This document shows positions 1-7,469 of a stretch of 10,657 nucleotides of DNA, in pieces. A model generated the notes under the pieces. It saw only the letters and a program-made list of their open reading frames with translations, was not told where the DNA came from and ran no database searches. Source of the stretch: Actinomycetota bacterium (GTDB lineage Bacteria > Actinomycetota > Thermoleophilia > Solirubrobacterales > Solirubrobacteraceae); the NCBI GenBank assembly GCA_005883905.1, contig VAYD01000249.1, positions 1 to 10,657 of the forward strand, in the 5' to 3' direction. The stretch's first letter is position 1; each line of letters opens with the position of its first letter. The position numbers were made by a program, and so were the translations under genes.

Positions 1-1
1 C

Positions 2-1297
2 TCCGATCCGGCGACCACGCCGCCGGCCCACGGGACCAACCCGCACGGCCAGGGGAGCGTCGCGGTCGTCGACACCAACCCGGACGCCAAGCGCCCGTAC
101 TCGGGCGACACGACCGGGCAGGCCGACAACGAGGACATCGTCGTCGGCCGCTCGCGCGGCGAGCAGGCAGCCGACGGCACGTACCACGGCCACGTCACGG
201 TCGCGGCGCTGTTCGGCAACGAGATCGTCGGCGTCGACAGCACGCCGGGCGAGAGCAGGAAAGGCCCGCTGGACACGCTGCAGACGTCGCTGCTCGACGC
301 CCTCTGCGGCGGCTCGGGCAATCAGCTGTGCCTGAGCGTGTTGCCGGTCGACTCGACGACGACCGGCAGTGGCTCGTCGAACCACTTCGGTGTCGCGCAC
401 GCGAAGGTCGGCGGCGACAGCGGCATCGAGGCGGGGGTCGCGGAGTCCAACGGCACCATCTCGAGCGACGGGACATGCCAGACCTCGCACGGCGACAGCA
501 GCGTCGCCGACGTCAAGGCCGGCGGCCAGGCGGTCGCATCGGCGGCGAAGTCCTCGACCGACTCGAGCGCCTGCAGCGGCCAGCCGCCGACGCAGAAGGA
601 CACGTCGAGCGTGATCGAGCTCGGCGGGACCGGCGTGCCGATCCCGGCGCCCGGGTGCGCCGACGGCACGGCCGACACCGTCACGGGAGTGCCCACGCTG
701 CTGCCGATCGTCTGCAACGCAGACGACGCGAACGCGGGCCAGGGGCCGGCTCCCTACGGCGTGCGTGAGGCGCTCGATGCCTTCGTGCTCGCAACAGGCG
801 CCACTGCCGCGGCGAAGCTGACGACCTCCGGGGCGGAGTCAGCGGCGGTGGCGCCCGCGGGCCGCGGACAGACCGGCGGAAGCTCGGTCACGCCGTCGGT
901 GCCGACGCAGGCGCGGAACGGCAACGCCAGCGGCAACGCGAACGCGCCGAACGGCAACGGCGTCGAGAACACCGGCGCCGGTGGCGGGACGCCGAGCGCC
1001 CCGGTCACCAAGCCGGTGCCGGCGTCCGGGTCGAGTCTGCCGTTCACCGGCACGGACGTGCTGCTGGTCGCGCTGCTCGGCGCGCTGTTCCTGGCGACGG
1101 GCCTGGCGACGCGCCGACGTGGTTGGGGACGATGTCGAGCACCACCGCGATGCCGTGCGCGTGCGCCGCGTCGACGAGCCGCTGGAGCCCGTCGGGCCCT
1201 CCATACGGAGCCTGCGCGGACCATGGGTAGACGCCGTCGTAGCCCCAGCCGCGCTCGCCGGGGAAGGCGGCGATCGGCATCAGCTCGATCCCCGTGA
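2..1297 (+). CDS. LPXTG-anchored secreted surface protein, 5'-partial, 3' end replaced
   Basis: The frame is open from base 2 with no stop, so the true start lies upstream. The visible ~370 residues look extracellular: rich in Gly, Ser, Thr and Ala, with six Cys spread over the folded part (an even number, compatible with disulfides). A low-complexity Asn/Gly linker (about 917-971) follows, and then a complete sortase signal. The latter is LPFTG at 1037-1051, a hydrophobic segment ([17 protein letters not shown]) and an Arg cluster. Such proteins are exported by Sec, cut between T and G by sortase and joined to the cell envelope. The genuine protein should end just after the RRR near 1108-1120. 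Instead the frame runs into an inverted treZ fragment and adds about 60 Arg-rich residues to a TGA at 1295-1297. The wording resembles hypothetical surface proteins of Solirubrobacterales that I recall; the function is unknown. Confidence 0.75.
   Translation, partial: SDPATTPPAHGTNPHGQGSVAVVDTNPDAKRPYSGDTTGQADNEDIVVGRSRGEQAADGTYHGHVTVAALFGNEIVGVDSTPGESRKGPLDTLQTSLLDALCGGSGNQLCLSVLPVDSTTTGSGSSNHFGVAHAKVGGDSGIEAGVAESNGTISSDGTCQTSHGDSSVADVKAGGQAVASAAKSSTDSSACSGQPPTQKDTSSVIELGGTGVPIPAPGCADGTADTVTGVPTLLPIVCNADDANAGQGPAPYGVREALDAFVLATGATAAAKLTTSGAESAAVAPAGRGQTGGSSVTPSVPTQARNGNASGNANAPNGNGVENTGAGGGTPSAPVTKPVPASGSSLPFTGTDVLLVALLGALFLATGLATRRRGWGRCRAPPRCRARAPRRRAAGARRALHTEPARTMGRRRRSPSRARRGRRRSASARSP
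1037..1119 (+). other. Sortase cell-wall sorting signal (LPFTG, membrane segment, Arg tail)
   Basis: CTG CCG TTC ACC GGC encodes LPFTG at 1037-1051, preceded by a Pro/Ser/Gly spacer and followed by about 18 hydrophobic residues and then TRRR. Order and spacing match a class-E-like or general actinobacterial sorting signal. The final Arg codons lie in a 12-nt stretch (1108-1119) that is also identical to the inverted treZ copy, so the exact end of native sequence cannot be fixed. Confidence 0.8.
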
Positions 1298-1328
1298 TGC
1301 CGATGTCGTGCAGACGCTCGAGCTGCCC
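1108..1328 (-). repeat. Inverted 221-bp copy of internal treZ sequence (left arm)
   Basis: The reverse complement of 1108-1328 matches 2017-2237 inside treZ at 220 of 221 positions. Paired coordinates sum to 3345. The only difference is 1158 against 2187, a third-codon position where treZ has GCA (Ala184) and this copy has GCG. Identity stops abruptly at both ends. The copy carries treZ codons 128-200 without a start or stop of its own, so it cannot encode a protein by itself. It sits tail-on to a truncated CMD gene on one side and the LPXTG gene on the other. It could be a template-switch insertion or an assembly chimera. Confidence 0.95.
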
Positions 1329-1522
1329 TCGGGGTCGACGTCGGCGGATTCGGCAGCGGCGAGGTTCGCGAGGTAGGACGCCGGTGGTGCGCCGACCGCG
1401 ACGAGCGCCGCGACGCGCACGAGCATCAGCGACTGCCCGTCGAGTCCTGCGGACAGCATGGAGTCCGCGGTCATCCGGCTGAGCAGGTCGAGGACCGGCG
1501 TGTCGCTTGTCTGGTCTGCCAT
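1280..1522 (-). pseudogene. Carboxymuconolactone decarboxylase (AhpD-like) family protein, N-terminal half only
   Basis: The start is ATG at 1522-1520 (reading left), chosen because AAGGAG sits 7 nt upstream of it. The first 65 residues ([14 protein letters not shown]..., [20 protein letters not shown], ...ADVDPE) resemble, from memory, small alpha-helical CMD-family proteins of actinobacteria of about 110 residues. At 1328 the gene runs into the inverted treZ copy in the wrong frame, adds 15 unrelated residues and stops at 1282-1280, giving 80 aa. The family's second half, which typically continues with a VxGVLxAIAPIVGTARV-like helix pair, is absent. This family lacks an assigned role in many actinobacteria; related AhpD proteins are peroxidase partners with a CxxC motif, which is not seen in this remnant. 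The strong ribosome site argues that the gene was functional before the rearrangement, or is intact in the real genome. Confidence 0.7.
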
Positions 1523-1529
1523 GCGAGAG

Positions 1530-1535
1530 CTCCTT
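1530..1535 (-). promoter_or_regulatory. Shine-Dalgarno site of the CMD-family gene
   Basis: On the minus strand AAGGAG is followed by 7 nt (CTCTCGC) and ATG. This fixes the start at 1522 rather than at upstream in-frame codons. Confidence 0.75.
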
Positions 1536-1583
1536 GTGGGAAGGTCGGGAACACGATCGTCCGCGGCGGCCGGAGGACCGCGC

Positions 1584-1602
1584 GTCACCCCGACCGGGTG
1601 AC
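1584..1602. promoter_or_regulatory. 7-bp perfect palindrome in the CMD/treZ divergent intergenic region
   Basis: GTCACCC (1584-1590), a 5-nt spacer CGACC and GGGTGAC (1596-1602) form a perfect inverted repeat, 33 nt before the treZ ATG and about 60 nt before the CMD start. A dyad of this size between divergent genes is typical of a repressor or activator operator. It could also form a short hairpin in the treZ leader. No run of T follows, so it is not a normal terminator. No regulator is encoded nearby to assign to it. Confidence 0.4.
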
Positions 1603-1622
1603 AGGGGATGCGCCGTTCGGGT

Positions 1623-1629
1623 AAGGAGG
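1623..1629 (+). promoter_or_regulatory. Shine-Dalgarno site of treZ
   Basis: AAGGAGG lies 6 nt before ATG at 1636. It decides this start over in-frame upstream GTG/ATG codons (the frame is open from about 1507), and the protein beginning [12 protein letters not shown] then has the expected TreZ N-terminus. Confidence 0.85.
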
Positions 1630-1635
1630 GCATCT

Positions 1636-3357
1636 ATGTCCGCACGCCTGCCCTTCGAGCGCCCGCTCGGCGCGACCCCCGGCGGCATCCGCGTCTGGGC
1701 GCCCAAGGCGGACCGCGTGGCGGTGCGGCTCGGCGGGGAGGACCACGCGCTCGAGTCCGAGGGGCTCGGCGTCTGGAGCGGCGCGCCGGCGTGGCAGCCC
1801 GGCGACGACTACTGGATCGTGCTCGACGGCCGGCGCCTGCCCGACCCGTGCACGCGCTTTCAGGCCAAAGGGCTGCGCGGCCCGTCCCGCCTCGTCGACC
1901 CGGCGCAGTGGACGTGGACGGATCAGCGCTGGAAGGGCGTCCGCCTGCGCGACCTCGTGCTGCTCGAGCTGCACGTCGGCACGTTCACCCGCGAGGGCAC
2001 GTTCGACGCCGCGATCGGGCAGCTCGAGCGTCTGCACGACATCGGCATCACGGGGATCGAGCTGATGCCGATCGCCGCCTTCCCCGGCGAGCGCGGCTGG
2101 GGCTACGACGGCGTCTACCCATGGTCCGCGCAGGCTCCGTATGGAGGGCCCGACGGGCTCCAGCGGCTCGTCGACGCGGCGCACGCACACGGCATCGCGG
2201 TGGTGCTCGACATCGTCCCCAACCACGTCGGCGCGTCCGGGGAGAAGGCGCTGCGCGCGTTCGGCCCGTACTTCACCGGGCGCTACACGACGCCCTGGGG
2301 CGAGGCGATCAACTACGACGACGCGGACTCGGGCGCGGTGCGCGAGTGGCTGATCCAGGCGTGCGAGTACTGGGTCCGCGATGTGCACGTCGACGGCCTG
2401 CGGCTCGACGCGATCCACGCCGTCTTCGACGCCGGCGCCGAGCACGTGATCGCCGAGCTCGCACGGCGCGTGCACGCCGTCGACCCGCGCGCGCTGGTCA
2501 TCGCCGAGTCGGGGCTCAACGACCCGAAGGTGATCCGGCCGAATGCGACCCACCCACCCCTCGGATGGGGTTGCGACGCGCAGTGGGCCGACGACTTCCA
2601 CCACGCCGTGCGCACGCTCGTCAGCGACGAACGCGAGGGCTACTACGCCGAGTTCGGCCACGTCGCGCAGCTCGCCAAGGCGTTCGACCGCCCGTTCGTG
2701 CACGACGGCGGCTACTCGACGTTCCGCCGCCAGCGCTACGGCGCGCCGGCCCCGGATCGTAAGCCGGAGCAGTTCGTCGTGTTCGACCAGAACCACGACC
2801 AGGTCGGCAACCGGGCGTTCGGCGACCGGCTCGAGCCCAGGCGGCTGCGGCTCGCCCAGTTCTGCGTCCTGCTGTCGCCGTTCACGCCGATGCTGTTCAT
2901 GGGCGAGGAGTACGGCGAGCGCGCGCCATTCCAGTTCTTCAGCGACCACATCGACAAGCGCATCGCGAGGGCGACGCGCGAGGGGCGCCGCCGGGAGTTC
3001 GCGGCGTTCGCATCGTTCGCCGGCGAGGAGGTGCCGGACCCGCAGGACCCGGCGACGTTCGAGCGCTCCAAGCTCACCGGCAAGGGCGCGCGCGGGCACG
3101 CCGCGCTGGTGCGCGAGCTGCTCGCGGCGCGCCGCGAGCTGAAAACGACCCCGCCCACCCATGCCTCTGTCGAGGCGTTCGACGACGACGCGCGCTGGCT
3201 GCGCGTGCGCCGCGGGCCGTTCGAGCTGCTGATGAACTTCGGCCGCGCGCAGGCGGTTCCCGCGAAGGGGCGCACGATCGTCGTGACGACGGGGCCCGCG
3301 AAGCTTCAGGATGGTGGCGTGCGACTGGGAGCGATGACAGGGGCGCTCGTCCGGTGA
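1636..3357 (+). CDS. treZ: Malto-oligosyltrehalose trehalohydrolase TreZ
   Basis: The 573-aa product is of normal length for TreZ, a cytoplasmic GH13 enzyme that hydrolyses the alpha-1,4 bond next to the trehalosyl end of maltooligosyl-trehalose and releases trehalose. An N-terminal beta-sandwich (about 1-95, with [13 protein letters not shown]) precedes the (beta/alpha)8 barrel. Conserved GH13 regions are all present: GWGYDGV, DIVPNH (192-197), [11 protein letters not shown] with nucleophile Asp258, IAES with acid/base Glu291, and QNHDQVGNR with Asp388. [14 protein letters not shown] and [13 protein letters not shown] are further family signatures. The ATG follows AAGGAGG at ideal spacing. 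The stop overlaps the treX start (GTGA, 3354-3357), implying translational coupling. The gene looks intact; its codons 128-200 also occur inverted at 1108-1328. Confidence 0.95.
   Translation: MSARLPFERPLGATPGGIRVWAPKADRVAVRLGGEDHALESEGLGVWSGAPAWQPGDDYWIVLDGRRLPDPCTRFQAKGLRGPSRLVDPAQWTWTDQRWKGVRLRDLVLLELHVGTFTREGTFDAAIGQLERLHDIGITGIELMPIAAFPGERGWGYDGVYPWSAQAPYGGPDGLQRLVDAAHAHGIAVVLDIVPNHVGASGEKALRAFGPYFTGRYTTPWGEAINYDDADSGAVREWLIQACEYWVRDVHVDGLRLDAIHAVFDAGAEHVIAELARRVHAVDPRALVIAESGLNDPKVIRPNATHPPLGWGCDAQWADDFHHAVRTLVSDEREGYYAEFGHVAQLAKAFDRPFVHDGGYSTFRRQRYGAPAPDRKPEQFVVFDQNHDQVGNRAFGDRLEPRRLRLAQFCVLLSPFTPMLFMGEEYGERAPFQFFSDHIDKRIARATREGRRREFAAFASFAGEEVPDPQDPATFERSKLTGKGARGHAALVRELLAARRELKTTPPTHASVEAFDDDARWLRVRRGPFELLMNFGRAQAVPAKGRTIVVTTGPAKLQDGGVRLGAMTGALVR
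2017..2237 (+). repeat. Source copy of the 221-bp inverted repeat, inside treZ (right arm)
   Basis: This segment encodes TreZ residues 128-200, including the catalytic-barrel motif DIVPNH (residues 192-197). The 688-bp spacer to the left arm contains the CMD gene start, the divergent intergenic region and the first 127 treZ codons. The treZ frame is uninterrupted here, so this is taken as the original and 1108-1328 as the copy. Confidence 0.95.
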
Positions 3358-5429
3358 GCCGCGAGATCTGGCCAGGCCGGCCGTTCCCGCTCGGCCCGAC
3401 CTGGGACGGCCAGGGAACGAACTTCTCGCTGTTCAGCGAGCACGCCGAGCGCGTGGAGCTGTGCCTGTTCGACGGCGACGACGAGGAGCGCATCGCCGTC
3501 ACCAACCACACGGCGCACAACTGGCACATGTACCTGCCCGGCGTCGGGCCGGGGCAGCGCTACGGCTACCGCGTGCACGGCGCGTACGACCCCGGGCACG
3601 GCCTGCGCTTCAACCCCTACAAGCTGCTGATCGACCCCTACGCCAAGGCGATCGAGGGCCCGATCGACTACGGCGCCGCGAACGTGCTGCCCTACGTGCC
3701 CGATCCGGAGGGAGCCCGCGACGACGCCGACCTCGAGATGGACGACGAGGACGACGTCCTCGCGATCCCCAAGTGCGTGGTCGTCGACGAGCGCTTCGAC
3801 TGGGAGGGCGACCGCCCTCCGCAGCGCGCTTGGTCGGAGACCGTCATCTACGAGACCCACGTCAAGGGCTACACGAAGCGTCGCGAGGACCTACCGGACG
3901 AGCTGCGCGGCACCTACGCGGGGCTGGCCAGCGACGAGGCCCTCGGCTACCTCAAGGAGCTCGGCGTGACCGCGGTCGAGCTGCTGCCCGTGCACCACAT
4001 CGCCGACGAGTCGTTCCTGAACGAGCGCGGGCTCACGAACTACTGGGGCTACTCGTCGATCGGCTACCTCGCGCCGCACGCGCTGTACGCGGCGACAGGC
4101 CGCCACGGCGAGCAGGTGCGCGAGTTCAAGGGCATGGTCAAGGCGCTGCATCGCGCCGGCGTCGAGGTGATCCTCGACGTCGTCTACAACCACACCGCCG
4201 AGGGCAACCACCTCGGCCCGATGCTCTCGTTCCGCGGCGTCGACAACTTCGCCTACTACCGGCTGGTGCCCGACGACATGCGCCACTACATGGACTACAC
4301 GGGCACCGGCAACACGCTCGACGCCCGCAACCCCGTGGTGCTGCGGATGATCATGGACTCGCTGCGCTACTGGGTGAGCCAGTGCCACGTTGACGGCTTC
4401 CGCTTCGACCTCGCGTCGACGCTCGCACGCGGCCTGTACGACGTCGATCGGCTGAGCGCGTTCTTCGACACGATCCACCAGGACCCCGTGCTCTCGCAGG
4501 TCAAGCTGATCGCTGAGCCGTGGGACGTCGGCCCGGGCGGCTACCAGGTGGGCAACTTCCCCGTCCTGTGGAGCGAGTGGAACGGGATCTACCGCGACGT
4601 GGTGCGCGACTTCTGGCGCGGGCAGGCGTCGCTGGCCGACTTCGCCGAGCGCTTCGCCGGCTCCAGCGACCTCTACGAGTCCGACGGCCGCAAGCCGTTC
4701 GCGTCGATCAACTTCGTCACCGCGCACGACGGCTTCACGCTGCGCGACCTCGTCTCCTACAACGAGAAGCACAACGACGCCAACCTCGAGGACAACCACG
4801 ACGGCACCGACGACAACCGCTCGTGGAACTGCGGCGTCGAGGGGGAGACCGACGACCCGGACGTCAAAACGCTGCGCGCCCGCCAGCAGCGCAACTTCCT
4901 CGCCACGCTGATGCTGTCGCAGGGCACGCCGATGCTCCTGGGGGGCGACGAGCTCGGCCGCACCCAGCGCGGCAACAACAACGCCTAGGCACGCGGGCTG
5001 CTCGATTGGACGCGCCGGCTGATCCACCTGCGCAACGCGGAGCCGGTCTTCCGGCGCGAGCACTTCCTCGAGGGCGACCGCGAGGACGGGCTGCCGGACG
5101 TGTGGTGGTTCCGACGCGACGGGCGGCGGATGACGCGCCGCGACTGGGAGAACCGCGAGCTCGGCTGGCTCGGGGTCTTCCTCTCAGGCGACCACACGGA
5201 CATGGTCGACGCGCATGGACAGCCCGTATATGGGGACTCCTTCCTTGTCGTGATCAACGTGAGCCCCGAGGACGTCACGTTCCAGCTGCCGGCCGCGCGG
5301 CTCGGGACGCGCTGGACGGTCGAGCTGACGAGCGCCGACCCGGGCCTGCCCGCCGGCGAGCGCGAGCTGCGCGCGCGCGGGGAGCTGTTCATGACGTCGC
5401 GCTCGCTCACCGTGCTGCGGCGCGCATGA
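3354..5429 (+). pseudogene. glgX: Glycogen debranching enzyme TreX/GlgX, interrupted by an in-frame amber codon
   Basis: This encodes the GH13 isoamylase-type debranching enzyme that cuts alpha-1,6 branches of glycogen and supplies linear chains to TreY. The start is GTG at 3354, overlapping the treZ stop. An N-terminal CBM48-like domain ([20 protein letters not shown]...) leads into the barrel: DVVYNH (275-280), VDGFRFD with nucleophile Asp352, IAEPWD with Glu388, and TAHDGFTL with Asp459. After [15 protein letters not shown] comes TAG (4986-4988, codon 545). The same frame then continues without a break to TGA at 5427-5429, with a typical C-terminus (LLDWTRRLIHLRN, WFRRDGRRMTRRDWEN, SFLVVINVSPEDVTFQLP). 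Homologues have about 15-17 more residues after NNNA, usually beginning YCQDNEISW. They are missing exactly at the stop. This suggests a deletion that is a multiple of 3, joining TA of a Tyr codon to the last base of a later codon. As written, only 544 aa would be made. The length without the stop (691 codons) is near normal. Confidence 0.9.
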
Positions 5430-7456
5430 CCTCGCGACCGCTTCGCGGTGCTGTGGGTCAGACCCTGAGCGCGCCGTTCCGCGCGACCTACAGGCTCCAG
5501 CTCGGCACCGACCTCGACCTGCGCGCCGCGCGCGAGCTGCTCCCGTACCTTGACGACCTCGGGATCTCGCACGTCTACCTCTCGCCGATCTGGCAGGCGC
5601 GCGCAGGCTCGACGCACGGCTACGACGTGATCGACCCGGCGGCGATCGCGCGCGAGCTCGGCGGCGAGGAGGAGCTGCGCGCGCTGAGCTCCGAGGCGCG
5701 GGCGCGGGGGATGGGCCTGATCCTCGACGTCGTCCCGAACCACATGGCGGCCGACGACGCCAACGCGTTCTGGGCGGACCCTGAGCTGCGCCGGCGGTTC
5801 TTCGACGTCGACGAGATCACCGGCCGCTGGCGGCGGTTCTTCGACATCGACGAGCTGGCGGGCGTGCGCCAGGAGGACCCGGAGGTCTTCGAGGCGACGC
5901 ACCGGCTGGTGCTGGCGCTGGTCGCCGAGGGCGTGGTCGACGGGCTGCGGATCGATCATCCCGACGGGCTCGCCGACCCGGCCGGCTACCTGCAGCGGCT
6001 GGCAGCGCGCGGTGCCGAGCACGTCTGGGTCGAGAAGATCCTCGACCCGGACGAGCACCTGCGCGACTGGCTGGTGGAGGGGACCGTGGGCTACGAGTTC
6101 GCCAACGACCTGGTGGCGCTGTTCTGCGACCCCGCGGCCGAGCCGGTCTTCGAGGAGCTGTGGGGCGGCGAGCCGTTCGGCGCCCTCGCCGCGGACGCGA
6201 AGCTCGAGCAGGCGCAGACGACGTTCGCGCCGGAGATCGGGCGGCTGCGGCGGATCGCGGACCTCCCGCGGCTGGCCGAGTCGGTCGCGGCGCTGCCGGT
6301 CTACCGGACATACGTGCGCGACGGCGATGCGACCGCGGAGGATCGCGCGGCGCTGGCGGGCTGCGAGCCCGCGGTGCGCGAGGAGGTGCTCGCCGGTGGC
6401 CCGTTCGCGACGCGCTTCCAGCAGACGACGCCGGCGGTGATGGCCAAGGGCGTCGAGGACACCGCGTTCTACCGCCACACGCGCTTCCTCCCGCTCAACG
6501 AGGTCGGCGGCGACCCGTCGCGCTGGTCGATCTCGGTGGACGACTTCCACGCGGGCAACGCCGAGCGCGCGCGGCGCTTCCCGCGCGGGCTGCTGGTGTC
6601 GACGACGCACGACACCAAGCGCTCGGGCGACGTGCGCGCACGGCTGCTCGGGCTGACGGCGATGGCGGCCGACTGGGCGGGCGCGGTGCGCTCGTGGCAC
6701 GAGGTCAACGCGAAACTGTCGGCCTCGGTTCCGTGGGGCGAGGAGCTGCTCGTCTACCAGACGCTGCTCGGCGCCTGGCCGATCTCGCGCGAGCGCCTCG
6801 AGCCCTACCTGGTCAAGGCGCTGCGCGAGCGCAAGCTGACCTCCACCTGGATCGATCCCGACCTCGATCACGAGGCGCGCGTCAACGCCTTCGCGGTGGG
6901 ACTGTTCGACCACGGCCCGTTCCGCTACGGGTTTGACGGCATCGTCGCGCGCGCGAGCGAGTTGGGCGAGCGGATCGCGCTTGCGCAGACGGTCCTGAAG
7001 CTGACGAGTCCGGGCATGCCCGACGTCTACCAGGGCGACGAGCTCTGGGCGCTGTCGCTGGTGGACCCCGACAACCGCCGCCCGGTCGACTGGGCCGCGC
7101 GGCGCGTCGCCCTGGACGCGCTACGCGGCGGTGAGCCTGCTACCCGCGAAACGGCGAAGCTCCACATCATCTGGTCGGTTCTCCACCTGCGCCGCCGCCG
7201 CCCGGACCAATTCGCGGGCGCCTACACCCCGATTCCTGCGGGCGATGACGTCTGTGCGTTCCTGCGCGGCGACGACGTGCTCGTGGCGGTCGCGGTGCGC
7301 GAGCGTTGGCGCGCGGACCCCTGGTCGCTGCCGTCCGGGATGGAGGGCGCTTGGCGCGACGTCCTCACAGGCGCCGAGTTCGAGCTCCCCGCTCACGCGA
7401 GCGCGCCTGGCGTGCTCGGGCCCGAGGGTCGCGCGGTGCTCGAGCGTCTCGACTAG
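5426..7456 (+). CDS. treY: Malto-oligosyltrehalose synthase TreY
   Basis: This intramolecular transglucosylase converts the reducing-end alpha-1,4 bond of a maltodextrin to alpha,alpha-1,1, giving maltooligosyl-trehalose for TreZ. The ATG at 5426 overlaps the treX stop (ATGA); no clear Shine-Dalgarno precedes it, so translation probably depends on coupling. The TreY signatures are clear: ATYRLQL near the N-terminus, SHVYLSPIWQARAGSTHGYDV, DVVPNHMA (from Asp101), VDGLRIDHPDGLADP with nucleophile Asp177, HVWVEKIL with Glu203, ALPVYRTYV, VMAKGVEDTAFYRH, STTHDTKRSGDVRAR with Asp396, and LTSPGMPDVYQGDELW. At 676 aa it is shorter than characterised enzymes (about 720-780 aa). The shortfall lies mostly between DVVPNH and the nucleophile, only about 70 residues. 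The sequence there reads smoothly, so it looks like a compact lineage variant rather than a deletion. Confidence 0.93.
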   Translation: MTSRPLRGAVGQTLSAPFRATYRLQLGTDLDLRAARELLPYLDDLGISHVYLSPIWQARAGSTHGYDVIDPAAIARELGGEEELRALSSEARARGMGLILDVVPNHMAADDANAFWADPELRRRFFDVDEITGRWRRFFDIDELAGVRQEDPEVFEATHRLVLALVAEGVVDGLRIDHPDGLADPAGYLQRLAARGAEHVWVEKILDPDEHLRDWLVEGTVGYEFANDLVALFCDPAAEPVFEELWGGEPFGALAADAKLEQAQTTFAPEIGRLRRIADLPRLAESVAALPVYRTYVRDGDATAEDRAALAGCEPAVREEVLAGGPFATRFQQTTPAVMAKGVEDTAFYRHTRFLPLNEVGGDPSRWSISVDDFHAGNAERARRFPRGLLVSTTHDTKRSGDVRARLLGLTAMAADWAGAVRSWHEVNAKLSASVPWGEELLVYQTLLGAWPISRERLEPYLVKALRERKLTSTWIDPDLDHEARVNAFAVGLFDHGPFRYGFDGIVARASELGERIALAQTVLKLTSPGMPDVYQGDELWALSLVDPDNRRPVDWAARRVALDALRGGEPATRETAKLHIIWSVLHLRRRRPDQFAGAYTPIPAGDDVCAFLRGDDVLVAVAVRERWRADPWSLPSGMEGAWRDVLTGAEFELPAHASAPGVLGPEGRAVLERLD

Positions 7457-7469
7457 GTTTCAGGGCCGG

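Noticed and set aside
917..971. Asn/Gly/Ala repeats as a short tandem repeat array
   Set aside because: The DNA units are irregular; it is a low-complexity linker before the sorting signal, not a tandem repeat with a fixed period.
1044..1706. Long minus-strand frame containing a stretch of TreZ protein sequence
   Set aside because: Only the 1108-1328 copy gives TreZ residues; the flanks are out-of-frame translation of the CMD gene and the LPXTG gene. It is not a second treZ.
4986..4988. TAG read as an amino acid (pyrrolysine or suppressor tRNA)
   Set aside because: The conserved residues after NNNA are also missing, so a deletion explains the stop. No pyl genes are present and treY also ends in TAG.
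5100..5429. Separate small gene starting at GTG 5100
   Set aside because: It is in the same frame as treX and clearly encodes the TreX C-terminus, so it is the tail of the interrupted gene. Re-initiation there is possible but unsupported.
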